Assembly: GCA_030035585.1 (NCBI GenBank)
Contig: CM057462.1
Location: 136,736,734 to 136,800,733, forward strand
Source: Dugong dugon
Taxonomy: Eukaryota > Chordata > Mammalia > Sirenia > Dugongidae
Length of the DNA: 64,000 nucleotides
Direction of reading: 5' to 3'
Position numbers and translations under genes: made by a program. Within the stretch, counting starts at the first letter, position 1, and the number at the start of each line of letters is the position of its first letter. Shown here piece after piece: positions 47,128 to 58,623 of this stretch. Below the pieces are notes generated by a model, which saw nothing but the letters and a program-made list of their open reading frames with translations, was not told where the DNA came from and made no database searches.

Positions 47128-47479
47128 GTTTGGATTGAATTGTGTCCCCCAAAACTCTGGTTTTAAATTGGAACCCTTAGTACTTGCGGATGTAATCCCG
47201 TCTGGTAACAGGATTTTCTTTATTATGTTAATGGTGTCATATCAGTGTAGGGTGTGACTTAAGCCAATCTCCTTTGAGACATAAACCAAGCTGATTCACA
47301 GTGAAGCAAGCACAGAAGGGGGAAGATAGATGCTACACCTCATAAGCTTTCTAAGGAATCAAGAAACAGAAGCTGAAAAGAGACAAGGACTTTCAGCCAA
47401 AGCCAAGAGATAGAAAGCCTACCCCTAGAGCCCGTGCCCTGAATTAGGAATTCTAGCCTCCTAAACTGTGAGGAAAAAA
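47128..47479 (+). mobile_element. LTR of MaLR-like type, 3' end missing
   Basis: GGTTTGGATTGAATTGTGTCC at the start, TTATGTTAATGGTGTC, and GTGCCCTGAATTAGG, TTCTAGCCTCCTAAACTGTG near the end. Related to 33180-33657 but clearly different in the middle. It stops right after ACTGTGAGG, where an A-run and a SINE head follow. Confidence 0.7.
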
Positions 47480-47481
47480 AA

Positions 47482-47526
47482 GGAGCCCTGGTGATGCAGT
47501 GGTTAAATGCTTAGCTGCTAACCAAA
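47482..47526 (+). mobile_element. AfroSINE head fragment
   Basis: GGAGCCCTGGTGATGCAGTGG and TTAGCTGCTAACCAAA only; the body and tail are missing. 3'-truncation is unusual for a retroposon and suggests a later deletion that also removed the LTR 3' end. Confidence 0.75.
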
Positions 47527-48484
47527 TGGATGGCAACAATGCCACAAGAAGCAAGATGGGAACCCTGGTTAGAAAGTGCATATTTCATCACAGGATCATT
47601 CAGGCAGCTTCTGAAGTTAGGTCTCCTGGTCTCTACGTTTGCTCCATTTTCAGATCCACAGCTACAGTTCCTCTTAAATGTGCACAAAATGCCATAACAA
47701 TAAATAAAAACCCAGCTTCTCTTGGCTGTCATTTTTACTCAAGGGACCTGGTCAGACATAGGTAATAAAACTCTGTGGCTGACAGGCTGTCCAAAGGGTC
47801 ATTTAATTTCATTCTCTACACAGAAGAGAAAGAGCTTATAAACCTATGAAACATGCCAATGTGTACAATAAAATAAAATCTCTCCCATTAGAAGTTAGAC
47901 TTTCAAAAGCATTACAAAGGTCATATATTAAAATAAAGCAGGTGCAAAGAATCTCAAGACATCAACAATTCCAAGGCTAGAAACTCGAAAACAGTTCAAT
48001 AAAGTGGAAATACCCATATTTTATGCACCAAGTGAGAAATATTTCTTTCTTGCCACTGAAAATGGAAGACTGACAAGTCAGCTAACATGTTAAGCCTGAG
48101 ACTTTAAGAAGAAACTCAAATCTACCTTGAATTATAAAGTGATGTGAAATGAAAAGTCACAATTCAGTCCTCGGAAGCAGATGGAGAAAGAATTTTAGCC
48201 AATTTCTCAATGTAGCAGAAACATCTTGGAGATATATAAGTAAAGAGCAGAGTGAGGAAAGTTATGCAGACTTTAGAGCTAGAAATTGGGAAAATTTTCT
48301 TTAACTTGTTAAAATGTGACAGGGTTTTTTTTTTTTTTAAATTGCTAGTATCTCATATTAAAAGAATGAAAGATAATTCCCCACCTCCATCACAAAAAAG
48401 ACCACAAGACCTTTTTGTTCACTGCTAAGGAGTTAGTTAAATATTTTTGTTATTGTTGAAGACCAAAAATGTGGCCAGGGTGGG

Positions 48485-49001
48485 CGTCTTACTTATCTAG
48501 TGCTGCTATAACAGAAATACCACAAGCAAATGGCTTCAATAAACACTTTATTGTCTCACAGTCTAGTAGGCTAGAAGTCCCAATTCAGGGTGTCAGATCC
48601 AGAGGAAGGCTTTCTCTCTGTCAACTCTGGGAGAAGGTTCTTATCATCAATCTTGCCCTGGACTATGAGCTTCTCAGAGCAGGGACCCCGGGTCCAAAGG
48701 ACACGCTCTTCTCCTGGCACTACTTTCTTGGTGGTATGAAGTTCCCCTGTCTCTCTGCTCACTTCTCTCTTTTGTATCTCAAAAGAGATTGAGTTAAAAC
48801 ACAACCTAATATTGTAGATTGAGACCTGCCTCATTAATGTAACTGCTGCTAATCCCACTTCATTAACATTATAGAGGTAGGACTTACAACACATAGGAAA
48901 ATCACATCAGATGACAAAATGGTGGACAATCACACAATACTGGGAACCATGGACTAGCCAAGAGACAGATATCTTGGGGGGATGCAATTCAATCCATGAC
49001 A
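48485..49001 (-). mobile_element. Solo LTR, same family as 33180-33657
   Basis: 517 bp. On the minus strand it starts TGTCATGG, contains ATGTTAATGAAGTGGG, TTTTGAGATACAAAAGAG, AAGTGAGCAGAGAGACAGG, GGGGTCCCTGCTCTGAGAAG and TGACACCCTGAATTGGGAC, and ends in AGTAAGACG. The block order is the same as in the copy at 33 kb. The 5-bp duplication GTGGG is at 48480-48484 and 49002-49006. ORFs on both strands across it are not genes. Confidence 0.88.
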
Positions 49002-49114
49002 GTGGGGGTGAGGGTAGAGCTACTTTGAAGAAAACTCCCACTAAGATCTTTATGCTGAAAGATCTGGTTCATTGACCTTATTTAAATACTTACAATAGCC
49101 AAGTCAATAATAAT

Positions 49115-49345
49115 AAAACTAACACAAAGCATTTATTATATACTAGGTATGGTTCTAAATGCAGCAACATACATTAACTCAGTTAATCCTCACAACACCC
49201 TTATGAGATTATTTAAAATTTACATATGGGGAAATGGAAATACAAAAAGGTTACATAATTTGCCCAAGCCACACAGCAGGGAAGTGGTGGAGCTCAGATT
49301 CAAACTTGGACAACCTGGCTTTAGAGGTTGTACCTTTAACTACAA
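49115..49345 (+). repeat. MIR
   Basis: ACTAGGTATGGTTCTAAATGC, TTAATCCTCACAACACCC, AATTTGCCCAAGCCACACAGC and GAGCTCAGATTCAAAC are in MIR order and well preserved. Confidence 0.8.
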
Positions 49346-49954
49346 ATGTAAGAAAAGCAACATTAAAAAATGATGACACGGAAGCTCACTTTCATTGTTG
49401 GGATTAATAGGGAGTGGTGGTAACTAGCAAATTGGTCTTTGGACCACAGGTTTGCAGCCTCTGGTCTTAGGCCTGAAAGAGATAGGATCTACATTGCCCA
49501 GAGTGGGATTCAATAGAAGCTGTGGCATTGAAAATTGTGTAGAGAAGTAGATCAAAGACTGATAGTAGCTGGATCTCCAGATAAGGGGGAGATGGAAGAA
49601 AGTGAGATTTTGTGGAATGACAGGCATCTTGTCTGCTTGTCCATAGCACTATATAAGTTACATGACCTAAGACATTAGCAGTTATGTGGGTTCCTGTGGA
49701 AATGGAGGCCAAGAGAGCCTTGAGAAAAGTTCCTAGAGCAAAACTTGGTAATTGAGGAAAACCATTACCTGCCAAGACAGACACTCTCAAAAATATCTCA
49801 TGGGACCATGCAAAGAGCAATGGCAAATGTGATGGCCATAAATAGACAGCCAGAGATTACTGTCAATTTTCCTCAACTGCATAAATCCAAAGGTTCTGAA
49901 ATAACCCAAGAGATAGGGCAGGACCTATTAGTGATACTGGACTTACTTCTTGGC

Positions 49955-50075
49955 AAATGAGGCTAGAGAAAGTTCTAGGAGGGCAGGACCTTGTCTTTCT
50001 TCCAAAAATATCTCCAGAATTGAGCACATGTCTAGCGCATAGTAGCCATTCAATAATTACTTGTAGTATAAATAA
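49955..50075 (+). repeat. L2 3' end fragment
   Basis: GAGGGCAGGACCTTGTC-like run at 49978-49995, then GAGCACATGTCTAGCGC and ATTCAATAATTACTTG. Confidence 0.6.
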
Positions 50076-50194
50076 ACCAGATTTCATTTCATCTTGAAAA
50101 AAGAGCTATGTGATATTTCTTAAATCATATGTTCTAGAGAAATGATTCCTCATTATTGATTTTAAACTGAGAAGGACTTCTGAAATTACCTCTG

Positions 50195-50260
50195 TATTAT
50201 ATGGATGAGGAAACTGGATGACCTAAGAACTCAGCTAGTTAGTGGCGGAGCTAGGTAGAT
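50195..50260 (+). repeat. MIR fragment
   Basis: GATGAGGAAACTGGATGACC and TAGTTAGTGGCGGAGC are the MIR core. Confidence 0.5.
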
Positions 50261-50439
50261 GCTCACGCTTGGGGTTTACTCAGTCCAGAAAAAATGAGAG
50301 CAATTCCCAACTCTCTATCTACGGCCATCACCACTGCCACGGGCTTTCTTCACTCCAGAGATATTACTACACACTCCTTTCCTCAGAAATTTGTATATGA
50401 TCAAAATAAAACTGTTGCTCTAGAGTCACAAAATTTCTG

Positions 50440-50710
50440 ACAATTATTACCCTCTTGCCTTACAGATTTTCCACTCATCCATACTCTTTGTTACATAGAA
50501 CTAGTTTCTACATCCTTTGTGATCTCACTTCCAACTTTCACACATGCCATTTGCTTCGATACAGAATGTTTTCCCATACTACATCTTTGTTGAAATACAG
50601 CCTCGTTAGAGAACAGCTCAAAAATTTTCTCACCATGGAGTCGTTCTTAACTAACATAATTCTCTCATTGGAAGTTTGGCCTTTTCCAACTGGGAACCAC
50701 TATCTGCAAA
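50440..50710. repeat. L2-like fragment
   Basis: TGCCATTTGCTTCGATACAG, AATGTTTTCCCATACTAC and CAGCCTCGTTAGAGAACAGC resemble an L2 3' segment; diverged. Confidence 0.4.
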
Positions 50711-51219
50711 GGACCAGTGGGTCCCTTCCAAGTTTGAAGAGGCAATTAGGGTCATTGTTTCTAAACTGGGTTAACTGAAACAATTTTTTCCTAGTGGATA
50801 ATAGTTGCTTTTATTTGCCTCTGAGTCATCAAAGCAGACTTTTCAAAGCAAAAGTCCCTTACCAATAATTTGTAATGAGTCAGGGTTTTGTTTATTTTTA
50901 ACTCAAGTTGGAGTGGCTAATCTTTCCTTTCTTTACTACAATTTTAGGTTTTTATCCTTTTCTTACTGAGAAGTATGAGAAATATTTCCTCCCCAGTTGC
51001 TTTTGAAGATAACTGCTGGATATAGCAAGAAAGCCATGGAAGTAGAGGCGCTAAAATACAAGATTATAGTTAGATAAGAAAATTGGGGGCTCACTTTTGC
51101 ATACTTTTTGAATAGATTTGTTTTTAAATGGCTTTTTTCTTAATTAAAAATAGAAGAAAAAAAACTTATATCCTGATATTAGTTAAAGCAGCTGATATAG
51201 GCTGTGAAAAAGTCTCATC

Positions 51220-52735
51220 CTTTCATCCATTCAACAACACTTATAGTTAGACCTATCATGCACCAAGCACTGTTCTAGGTACCAGGGAAACAGTAGTTTA
51301 AAAAAAAGAAAAAAGAAAGATCCTTTCCCTTCTTGAAGGTTATATTCTAGTGAAGAAGAAGGAAAATAAACAAAATAAATAATTTAACTACACAGCATGT
51401 TAAATTTTAATAACTGCTATGGCAAAAATATAAAGCAGTAAAGGGGATAGAGAGTGAGGATAGCTCATGTGGGAGGAAGGAGAGATGCTGTGATTTTTAA
51501 AAAAGGGGTTGAAGGAAGGCCTCACTGAGAAGGTAACATTTAAGTAAAGACCTCAAAGAAATGAGGGAACAAGCCATATGTCTATACAAGAGGACAGTGT
51601 TCCAGATAGCAAGTACAATGACCCTGAAGCAGAAGCATGTTTGGCCATTTATGAAGAACAATAGGGAGGCCAGTGAGTTAGGGAAAGAAGAGTACGCTAG
51701 GAAGTCAGAGAGCCCAGATTACACAGAGAATGATGGATGAGAGTAAGGCCTTCAGCTACTTCTTGGAGTGAGATGCGAAGCTACCATCAGGTTTTGAGCA
51801 TAGAAATGACATGCCCGCTAAGACTAAACTGGACAAGCGAACAAGAAGAAAGGACAGGAGGTAATTGCAATAATCTTCAGGCAATAGATATTTGGGGCTT
51901 TGTTCATAATGATAGCAGTGAAGATGGTGAGAAATAGTCAAATTCTGGATGTTCTTTGAAGATAACACCAAGAAAATTTGCTGAGTGATTACATATGTCA
52001 TATAAGAAAAAGGGATATCAAGAATTACTCAAAGGCTTTGGGTTTGAGCAACTGGAATGATGGAGGCATGGAATGATAGAGATAACGGAGTTCTTTGGCC
52101 AAAGACTAGAAGCCCAGCTTTGGACAAATTATATTTGAAATGCTTATTAGACTTCCAAGTTGAAAGGTCAAGTAGGCAGTTAGAAATATGAGTCTGAGCT
52201 TAAGGGAAAATGTCCATGTTATAGATACAAATTGCTTAATCATCAGGGTAAAGATTGTTTTTAATATCATAAGACTAGATAAGACCACGAGGCTAGAGAG
52301 AAATAGAAGTCCAAGACCGAGGTATAGGACACTTCTGTATTAAGAGTTTGATAAGATGAGAAAAAAACCAGCAAAAGAAACTGAGAGTGAAGAATCCTTG
52401 AACTAAGAGAAAAACCACAAGAGTATGGTATACTGGAGACCGAGAGAAAAAAACTTCAAGAAGGAAGGAATAATCAACATTACCAATACTACAGACACAT
52501 TAGTAACATGAGTGCTGAGAATTGCCCATTGGCTTTAGAAACATAGATGTCATTGATGATGTTAAGCAAAGGTTGAGTGGAATGATGGAGGCAAAAACCC
52601 AACCCGAGTGGATTCAAGAGAGAGTGGGAGGTGGATTAATGAAGACAGAAAATATGGAATTTTCTTTCAAAGAGTTTTTCTCTAAATGGAAAGTAGGGGA
52701 CTAGGACGGTAGTTTGAGAGTGAAGTGGATCAGAA
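51220..52735 (+). repeat. Best copy of the old dispersed family (1.5 kb)
   Basis: It runs from CCAAGCACTGTTCTAGG through GAAGGCCTCACTGAGAAGG, GGCCAGTGAGTTAGGG, AATGACATGCCCGC, TCAAAGGCTTTGGGTTTG and GTCAAGTAGGCAGTTAG to GATTCAAGAGAGAGTGGGAGG. Overlapping pieces recur at 14.3, 16.2, 26.5, 30.5 and 41.1 kb. I recognise it as a common old mammalian repeat but cannot name the family safely. The ORFs inside it are short and unsupported. Confidence 0.6.
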
Positions 52736-52848
52736 GAATTTTTTATCATCTGAAGAATTAACTGCATGGATACTGGTGAAATTTAATGTGTTACATTAAA
52801 TTTATATAGAAATTACAAATTTCCCTTGAAAATTGAGAGTTGATTTTT

Positions 52849-53233
52849 TAAAATTTTTTTTATTGTTACGTTAGATGAAGGTTTACAGAACAAGTAGTTT
52901 ATCATTAAACGGTTAGTACACATATTGTTTTATGACATTGGTTAACAACCCCATGACATGTCAACACTCTCCCTTCTCGAGCTTGAGTTCCCTATTACCA
53001 GCTTTCCTGTCCCCTCCTGCCTTCTAGTCCTTGTCCCTAGGCTGTTGTGTCCCATTAGCCTTGTTTTGTTTTATGGGGCCGTCTAATCTTTGGCTGAAGG
53101 GTGAACCTTGGGAGTGAATTCATTATTGAGCTAAAAGGGTGTCTGGGGGCCATACTCTGGGGGTTTCTCCAGTCTCTGTCAGGCCAGTAAGTCTGGTCTT
53201 TTTTTGGGAGTTAGAATTTTGTTCTACATTTTT
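52849..53233 (-). mobile_element. L1 3' end, older subfamily, antisense
   Basis: The complement carries AAGACCAGACTTACTGGCC, GCCAAAGATTAGACGGCCC, AAGGACTAGAAGGCAGG and TGTACTAACCGTTTAATG. It is flanked by an imperfect 16-bp duplication TTGAGAGT(T/C)(G/A)ATTTTT at 52833-52848 and 53234-53249. Confidence 0.85.
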
Positions 53234-53762
53234 TTGAGAGTCAATTTTTATCTGATTCCTCTTGACTGGATTTGCTGGAAATTAGCATATAGTTTGTTAA
53301 CAGTAAGGTAAAGTAGTAGAATCATATAGTTCAATTTGGGGATGCAGAGTGGGTTAATATTATTCTAATTGGATACAGTCCTCAATTAAATATTTCCTTT
53401 AATATTTTAATTTGAGTGGGGAGAAATTCTTCTTGATACATTTGATTATTACAGATTAATGGCTTTTTTAAACTCATAATGCTGGGGTGGATGTAAACAC
53501 CACAGAATGTAAAACCAGGCAGGTAAGCATGGGATCAATGGTTAATATATCTAACAGTATGAACACATGTACTGAAACTATCCTAGAATCTACTGAGAAA
53601 TGTTAATATATTGCTGTTCAGAAACCTTTATATTGGTCATGTTAACTTTTATGAGGACAAGACTCTGAGCTTATATGAATAATTACCAAAAATTAATTTT
53701 AATTATAGTGAAGAATATACTGAACTATAAGGATAGAATTGAATTCAAAATTGCTGTGATCT

Positions 53763-54114
53763 CAAAAAAAAGACCAGACTTACTGGCCTGACAGAAATGG
53801 GAGAAACCCTGAGAGTACAGCCCATGGACACCCTTTTAGCTCACTAATAAACTCACTCCTGAGGTTCACCCTTCAGCCAAAGATTAGACAGCCCCATAAA
53901 ACAAAACGAGACTAATGGGGCACAACAGCCCAGGAACAAGGACTAGAAGACAGGAGGGGACAGAAAAGCTGGCAATAGGGAACCCAAGGTCGAGAAAGGA
54001 AAGCGTTGACATGTTGTGAGGTTGTTAGCCAATGTCATAAAACAATATGTGTACTAACTGTTTAATGATAAACTATTTGTTCTGTAAACCTTCATCTGAA
54101 GTACAATTAAAAAG
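53763..54114 (+). mobile_element. L1 3' end, older subfamily, sense
   Basis: Same sequence as 52849-53233 but in the opposite orientation: AGACCAGACTTACTGGCC, AGCCAAAGATTAGACAGCCC, GTGTACTAACTGTTTAATG, ending AATTAAAAAG. The 15-bp duplication AAATT(G/A)CTGTGATCT lies at 53748-53762 and 54115-54129, so it is an independent insertion. Confidence 0.87.
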
Positions 54115-54179
54115 AAATTACTGTGATCTGCAGGCTGCCCAGAACATAAATGGATTACAACTGACTTTATGAATTACCT

Positions 54180-54890
54180 TTGTGGCATAAGTGGGATTCT
54201 CAGTTTGAAATTTGACTAACTTTTGTGATTAGTTTCTTAGAAATGTGCACCAGTGTGATATGTGGCAGAGACCAATGGTTGCTGCCATAAGTCACCCTCC
54301 TTTTCACCTTTAGTGTTACCCATTGCCATTGAGTCAATTCCAACTCACTGTTTCCCCGTATGTTACAGAATAGAACTGCTCCATAGAGTTTTCTTGGCTG
54401 TAATCTTTATGGAAGCAGACCACCAGGATTTCCTTCTGCAGCACCACTGGGTGAATCTGAACCAGCAATCTTTAGGTTAGTTATTGACTACAAACCGTTT
54501 GCACCACCCAGGGACCTTCTTTTAGTGCTAGAAGTCCCAAATTCTAGCTGGGCACACAGCTGCTCAGAACATAGACATTTCTTGCACCTAGGTATGGCCA
54601 TATGACTCAAAACAGTCTGATTGAATATGGAAGTGGTATAGGCACCTTCCAGGAAGTCTTCTAGAGGAAAGGGTGCTTGTTCTTTCTACTTTCTGGCTAA
54701 AATGTAGCCCTATTAGACTATCAAGTAAACTTTAGAGACTATGCACAAGAAAGATATAAAGGAGATAGGAGCCTGGATCTATCCCTGACACTACGGAATG
54801 TCATCTCAGCTTTGTGCTGACTCCTCCAAACTTCTTGAAGGTGAGAGGGAAATAAATGTCTATCCTGTCTATGTCACTATTAGTTGATGT
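54180..54890 (+). repeat. Old LTR-like repeat, split by an AfroSINE
   Basis: CCAGGAAGTCTTCTAGAGG, TTCTACTTTCTGGCTAAAATG, AGATAGGAGCCTGGATC and GTGAGAGGGAAATAAATGTC recall an old mammalian LTR-type repeat. The family is uncertain. Confidence 0.35.
54316..54517 (-). mobile_element. AfroSINE, diverged
   Basis: TTGAGTCAATTCCAACTC, AATAGAACTGCTCCATAG, GGCTGTAATCTTTATGG and CACCACCCAGGGACC are recognisable. It has the extra middle block and many substitutions. Confidence 0.85.
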
Positions 54891-55475
54891 TTCTCTCTTA
54901 ATGCTGTTACATGGGATAATACATGTAGGCCCAGAAAATCGATAGCTTTGGATAATCTGAGATAAAAACAGGGGTCAGTAGTCCCAAGAAAAATGTTTGA
55001 GAGGTTTTTTAGGAAAGGAAATGAGAAATCAACAGATCCATATGTAGGATAATTAATGATCTGAAAGGATCTTTTAATCTCTTCTTTTATCTAAGATGTT
55101 TGTTTCTTAAAGCAATGATTAGGAAGGCATCTGTGCTATCTTAAGGACCATGCTTGACCATCCACTCCCAGGAAAGAACAAATACTTTATTAATATCCCT
55201 GTACCCTGGATACAAAACAAGACACTCTTTCTTACTAATGGAGAACAGACTCCCAAGCAAAAGTGGAACCATGGATTTTGGTTGAACAAGAGAACGGTTG
55301 CCAGTACTCATAACTGTCTTGAAAACACTTTATTCGGGGGTATTACAAAATGTTATCAGACTACCCTAGGAAAAAAAAAAGGAGATAATGGCTATCACTA
55401 GGAGAATTGCCTTTGATTAAAGAGCCAGAAAATGGGAAATATGTTCAAAGAAGGAAATTGATACACTAATGAGTG

Positions 55476-56146
55476 TGATGGTTAAGGTTGTGTGTCAGCT
55501 TGGCTGGGCTATGATTCTCCATGATTTGGCAGTTATGTAATGATGTTGTTTGGCAGGTATATAATTTAGTCATCCTCCATGATGTGATCTGATGTGATTA
55601 GTCAATCAATTCTAAGGGGAATTTCCTCAGGGATGTGGACTGCATCTAATATATATATATACGGACATTCTTGCAAATCTCACTCTCTTGCTCTGGATCC
55701 TGCATCTGGCTCATCATCATCGGACCTCCAGTTCTTGGGACTCAAGCCAACTGCTTGCCATTGCCTACTGATCTTGGGATTTGTCAGCTTCCGCAGCCTG
55801 TGAGCCAGAAGCCTGCTGACTGACCTACTAATCTTGAGATCATCAGCTACTGCAGTCCCATGACTCAGGAGGAGCTTCCGGCCTAGAGCCTGACCCACAG
55901 CCTTGGGACTTTTCAGCATCTATAAAAAACCAAACCCATTGCCATCGAGTCAATTCCAACTCATATTTTCCTACAGAACAGAGTAGAACTGCCCCATAGA
56001 ATTTCCAAGGCATGGCTGGTGGATTTGAACTATAAACCTTTTGGTTAATAGTTGTAGCTCTTAATGACTGTCCTACTAGGGCTCCTATATATATATATAT
56101 ATGTGCTTCACTGGTTTTGCTTATTTAGAGAACCTAGCCTGAGACA
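55476..56146 (+). mobile_element. 5' LTR of an ERVL-type provirus
   Basis: It starts TGATGGTTAAGGTTGTGTGTC and AGCTTGGCTGGGC, as in MLT2-type (class III) LTRs, and ends ATTTAGAGAACCTAGCC then TGAGACA. About 505 bp remain when the SINE at 55922-56085 is taken out. A (TA)n run sits at 55649-55661 and another after the SINE. The internal region with retroviral coding remnants follows directly, beginning TTTGATACTGAG, which could be a decayed tRNA-Leu primer site (inference). Confidence 0.75.
55922..56085 (-). mobile_element. AfroSINE inside the LTR
   Basis: AAACCCATTGCCATCGAG, AACTGCCCCATAGAATTTCC, CTTTTGGTTAATAGTTG and CTACTAGGGCTCC. It interrupts the LTR. Confidence 0.92.
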
Positions 56147-57900
56147 TTTGATACTGAGAAACAAAATCATAAGTCTGAGTTTTCTAAATCTGTTCTCAAG
56201 TCTAACTAGTCTTAAAAGTGCTGATGACGCTGCCTCCAGTAGTAAAGAGGGTGCTGCTAATCCATGGAATGAGGTGGCGATATTAATATGCAAAATAGCA
56301 CCAAGTATTAGTGATCAAATATTGGTGATAAGTGAGACTTTGGGTGACTGCATGTTTGATAATTTTCTACAATTTTGTCAGAATGAGAAATACAAGAAAG
56401 TTGATCGGTTGGTACTTCTTTCGCTAGACAAAGCGGTGAAAGAAGGAGATGAGCTCAGGGCTTCAGAGTCACAACTCAAGCATTGCATAAAAGACCTCTA
56501 AGTTGCCACTTGTGCCCTGAAAGAAAGCCTAATTTTTTGTAGTAACAGAGTTGATATTGCCAAAAACCAAAACCAGAGTCTTATCCTAAGAAAGGCTGAA
56601 TTACAATGCCAATTGAATTCTCAACCTGAAATCATGTCTGAAGGTAAAGCAAGGGCAAGATTGGGAAGAAATGGGATCCTGAAACTTGGGATGTGACATA
56701 TTTACAGATAATCAGGGAGCTGGAGACACTGAGCTCCTAAATTCTGTTGAATCACTCCTGCCAACAGAACAAGCTCTCTTATTCCTATCTGAAGAGATCA
56801 CTCCAGCTTTATCTGTTAAGCCATCCTCCCCAGAAAAATCATTATCCCTTCCACCCGCATTTGATGAGATTAATCTAGCTGTGCCTGAAGAGTCTTTGTC
56901 TGAGATATCACCAAGGGTGGCACCTGGGCATTTCCTGGGGCATTGCCTGAAGTAGGTGCCTTACAAGACATTGCTGAATGTTCCCAGGCCCCACCCCTAC
57001 CACCCATTTTTTGCTTCTAGACCTATAAGTAGACTTAAGTCACAGTGATCCCCAAAAGGTGAAGTACAAAGCAAGACCCAGGAGGAGGTATGCTGCACTC
57101 CAAAAGAACTGCTTGACTTTTCTAATATGTTCAAACAGAAACCTGGGAAATATGTGTGGGAATGACTATTAAGGGTGTGGGATAATTGTGCAAGAAACAT
57201 AAAGTTGGATCAGTCTGAGTTTATTGATATAATAAACAGATTCTTCATTCAATGTTTCAGCTGGAGGTTAGGAAAGGATCTGATAGTTTATTTGGTTGGT
57301 TCGTTGAATCATGGATTATGGGGTGGCCTACACTAAATCAAGTTGAAGTACCAGACCTGCCTTGGTATACTGCAGAAGAAGATATCCAAAGGCTTAGGGA
57401 AATTGGCATATTAGAGTGAACTTATAAGGCTGGACCCACAGACCCACCCATGGAGTGCCCAGAGGACACACCTTTTACCACAGTGGTTAGGAACATATTT
57501 TTGATGGGATTCCCAGCATCCTCGAAGATTGCTGTGATTGCTATTTTATGTAAATCAGATTTGACAGTTGTTGTTGTTGTTAGGTGCCATCCTGTCAGCT
57601 CCAACTCATAGTAGAACTACCCCCATAAGGTTTCCAAGGAGTGGCTGGTGGATTTGAATTGCCGACATTTTGGTTAGCAGCCAAGCTCTTAACCACTACA
57701 CCACCAGGGCTCCAATTTGACAGTGGGAACTGCCCTAATAGAATTAAGACACCTAAATATAATGGGGCTGATTGAACCCCATGGTGGTAGGGGCCAAATG
57801 GCAGCACTCAATTGACAAAGACAAGGTGAGTGTGGTTACCATAATGGACAGCAGAGTCAAAACAGTAATCAGAATAGTCTGACTCAGATGGACTTACAGA
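56147..57900 (+). pseudogene. ERVL gag region, decayed
   Basis: It lies between the 5' LTR and the protease remnant, where gag is expected. Open pieces at 56147-56501 (with ASSSKEGAANPWNEV and LDKAVKEGDELRASES) and 56686-56955 (Glu/Ser/Pro-rich) can be seen, along with a piece at 57240-57420. I cannot point to a clear capsid or zinc-knuckle motif, so the assignment is by position. Stops and an AfroSINE (57569-57714) break it. Confidence 0.5.
57569..57714 (-). mobile_element. AfroSINE in the ERV
   Basis: GTTGTTGTTAGGTGCC, AAGGAGTGGCTGGTGG, TTTTGGTTAGCAGCC and ACCACCAGGGCTCC. The 10-bp duplication ATTTGACAGT is at 57559-57568 and 57715-57724. Confidence 0.94.
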
Positions 57901-58187
57901 GTTGGCTATTTAGTCATGGTGTCCCTAGGAGTGAAGTAGATGGGAAATCTACTAAATACTTACTTGATCTGTACAAACTGAAGAATTCTAGGTCAAGTAA
58001 ATGGCAGTCTAACTCAAATCACCAGAACAGAGTAAGAGCCCCTCAATCAATTCCTAGACTTGAGCCAGTTTACAGATCCATAACCCCTTGAATGAAGGGG
58101 AGGCAAGGTTACCTTGAGGAAGGACCCCACTACACTGCCAAAAATATCTACTGTTAATACATCTCTCAGCCTTCCCTAAAGGGATCT

Positions 58188-58397
58188 ATGGTCTGTATGA
58201 GAGTGACTGTTCATTGGGAAAAAGAAAATAATCAGACTTTTCAGGGATTACTAGATATTGTCTCTGAACTGACACTAATTCCAGGAGACCCAAAACATCA
58301 CTATGGCCCACCAGTCAGAGTGGGGACATACGGAGGTAAGGTTATTAATGGTGTGTTAGCTCAGTCTCATCTCATGGTGGGTCCAGTGAGTCCCTGA
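58188..58397 (+). pseudogene. ERVL protease remnant
   Basis: Retroviral proteases are aspartic dimers with a D-T/S-G active site. Here residues 21-31 of the open piece read LLDIVSELTLI: the Asp (58254-58256) is kept but the next two residues are Ile and Val instead of Thr/Ser and Gly. The downstream pattern (GGKVINGVLA, then VGPVSP) fits the flap and end of a retropepsin. Stops before and after show it is not part of an intact polyprotein. Confidence 0.7.
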
Positions 58398-58623
58398 ACC
58401 CATCTTGTAGTGGTTTTCCCAGTTTCAGAATGCATAATTGGAATAGATATATTCAAACTGGCAGAACCCCTACTTGGGTCCCTGACAAGTGAAGTAAGGG
58501 GGTATTATTATAAGAAAAGCCACGTGGAAGCCATTAGAACTATTGCTACCTAGGAAAATAGTAAACCAAAATCAATACTGTGTTCCTGGAGGGATTGCAT
58601 AGATTACTGCCACCATCAAGGAT

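Noticed and set aside
48469-48894. Overlapping 107-codon genes on both strands
   Set aside because: Both lie within the solo LTR at 48485-49001.
56064-56501. A host gene of 145 codons
   Set aside because: It begins in a TA repeat and LTR and continues into the internal region of an endogenous retrovirus.
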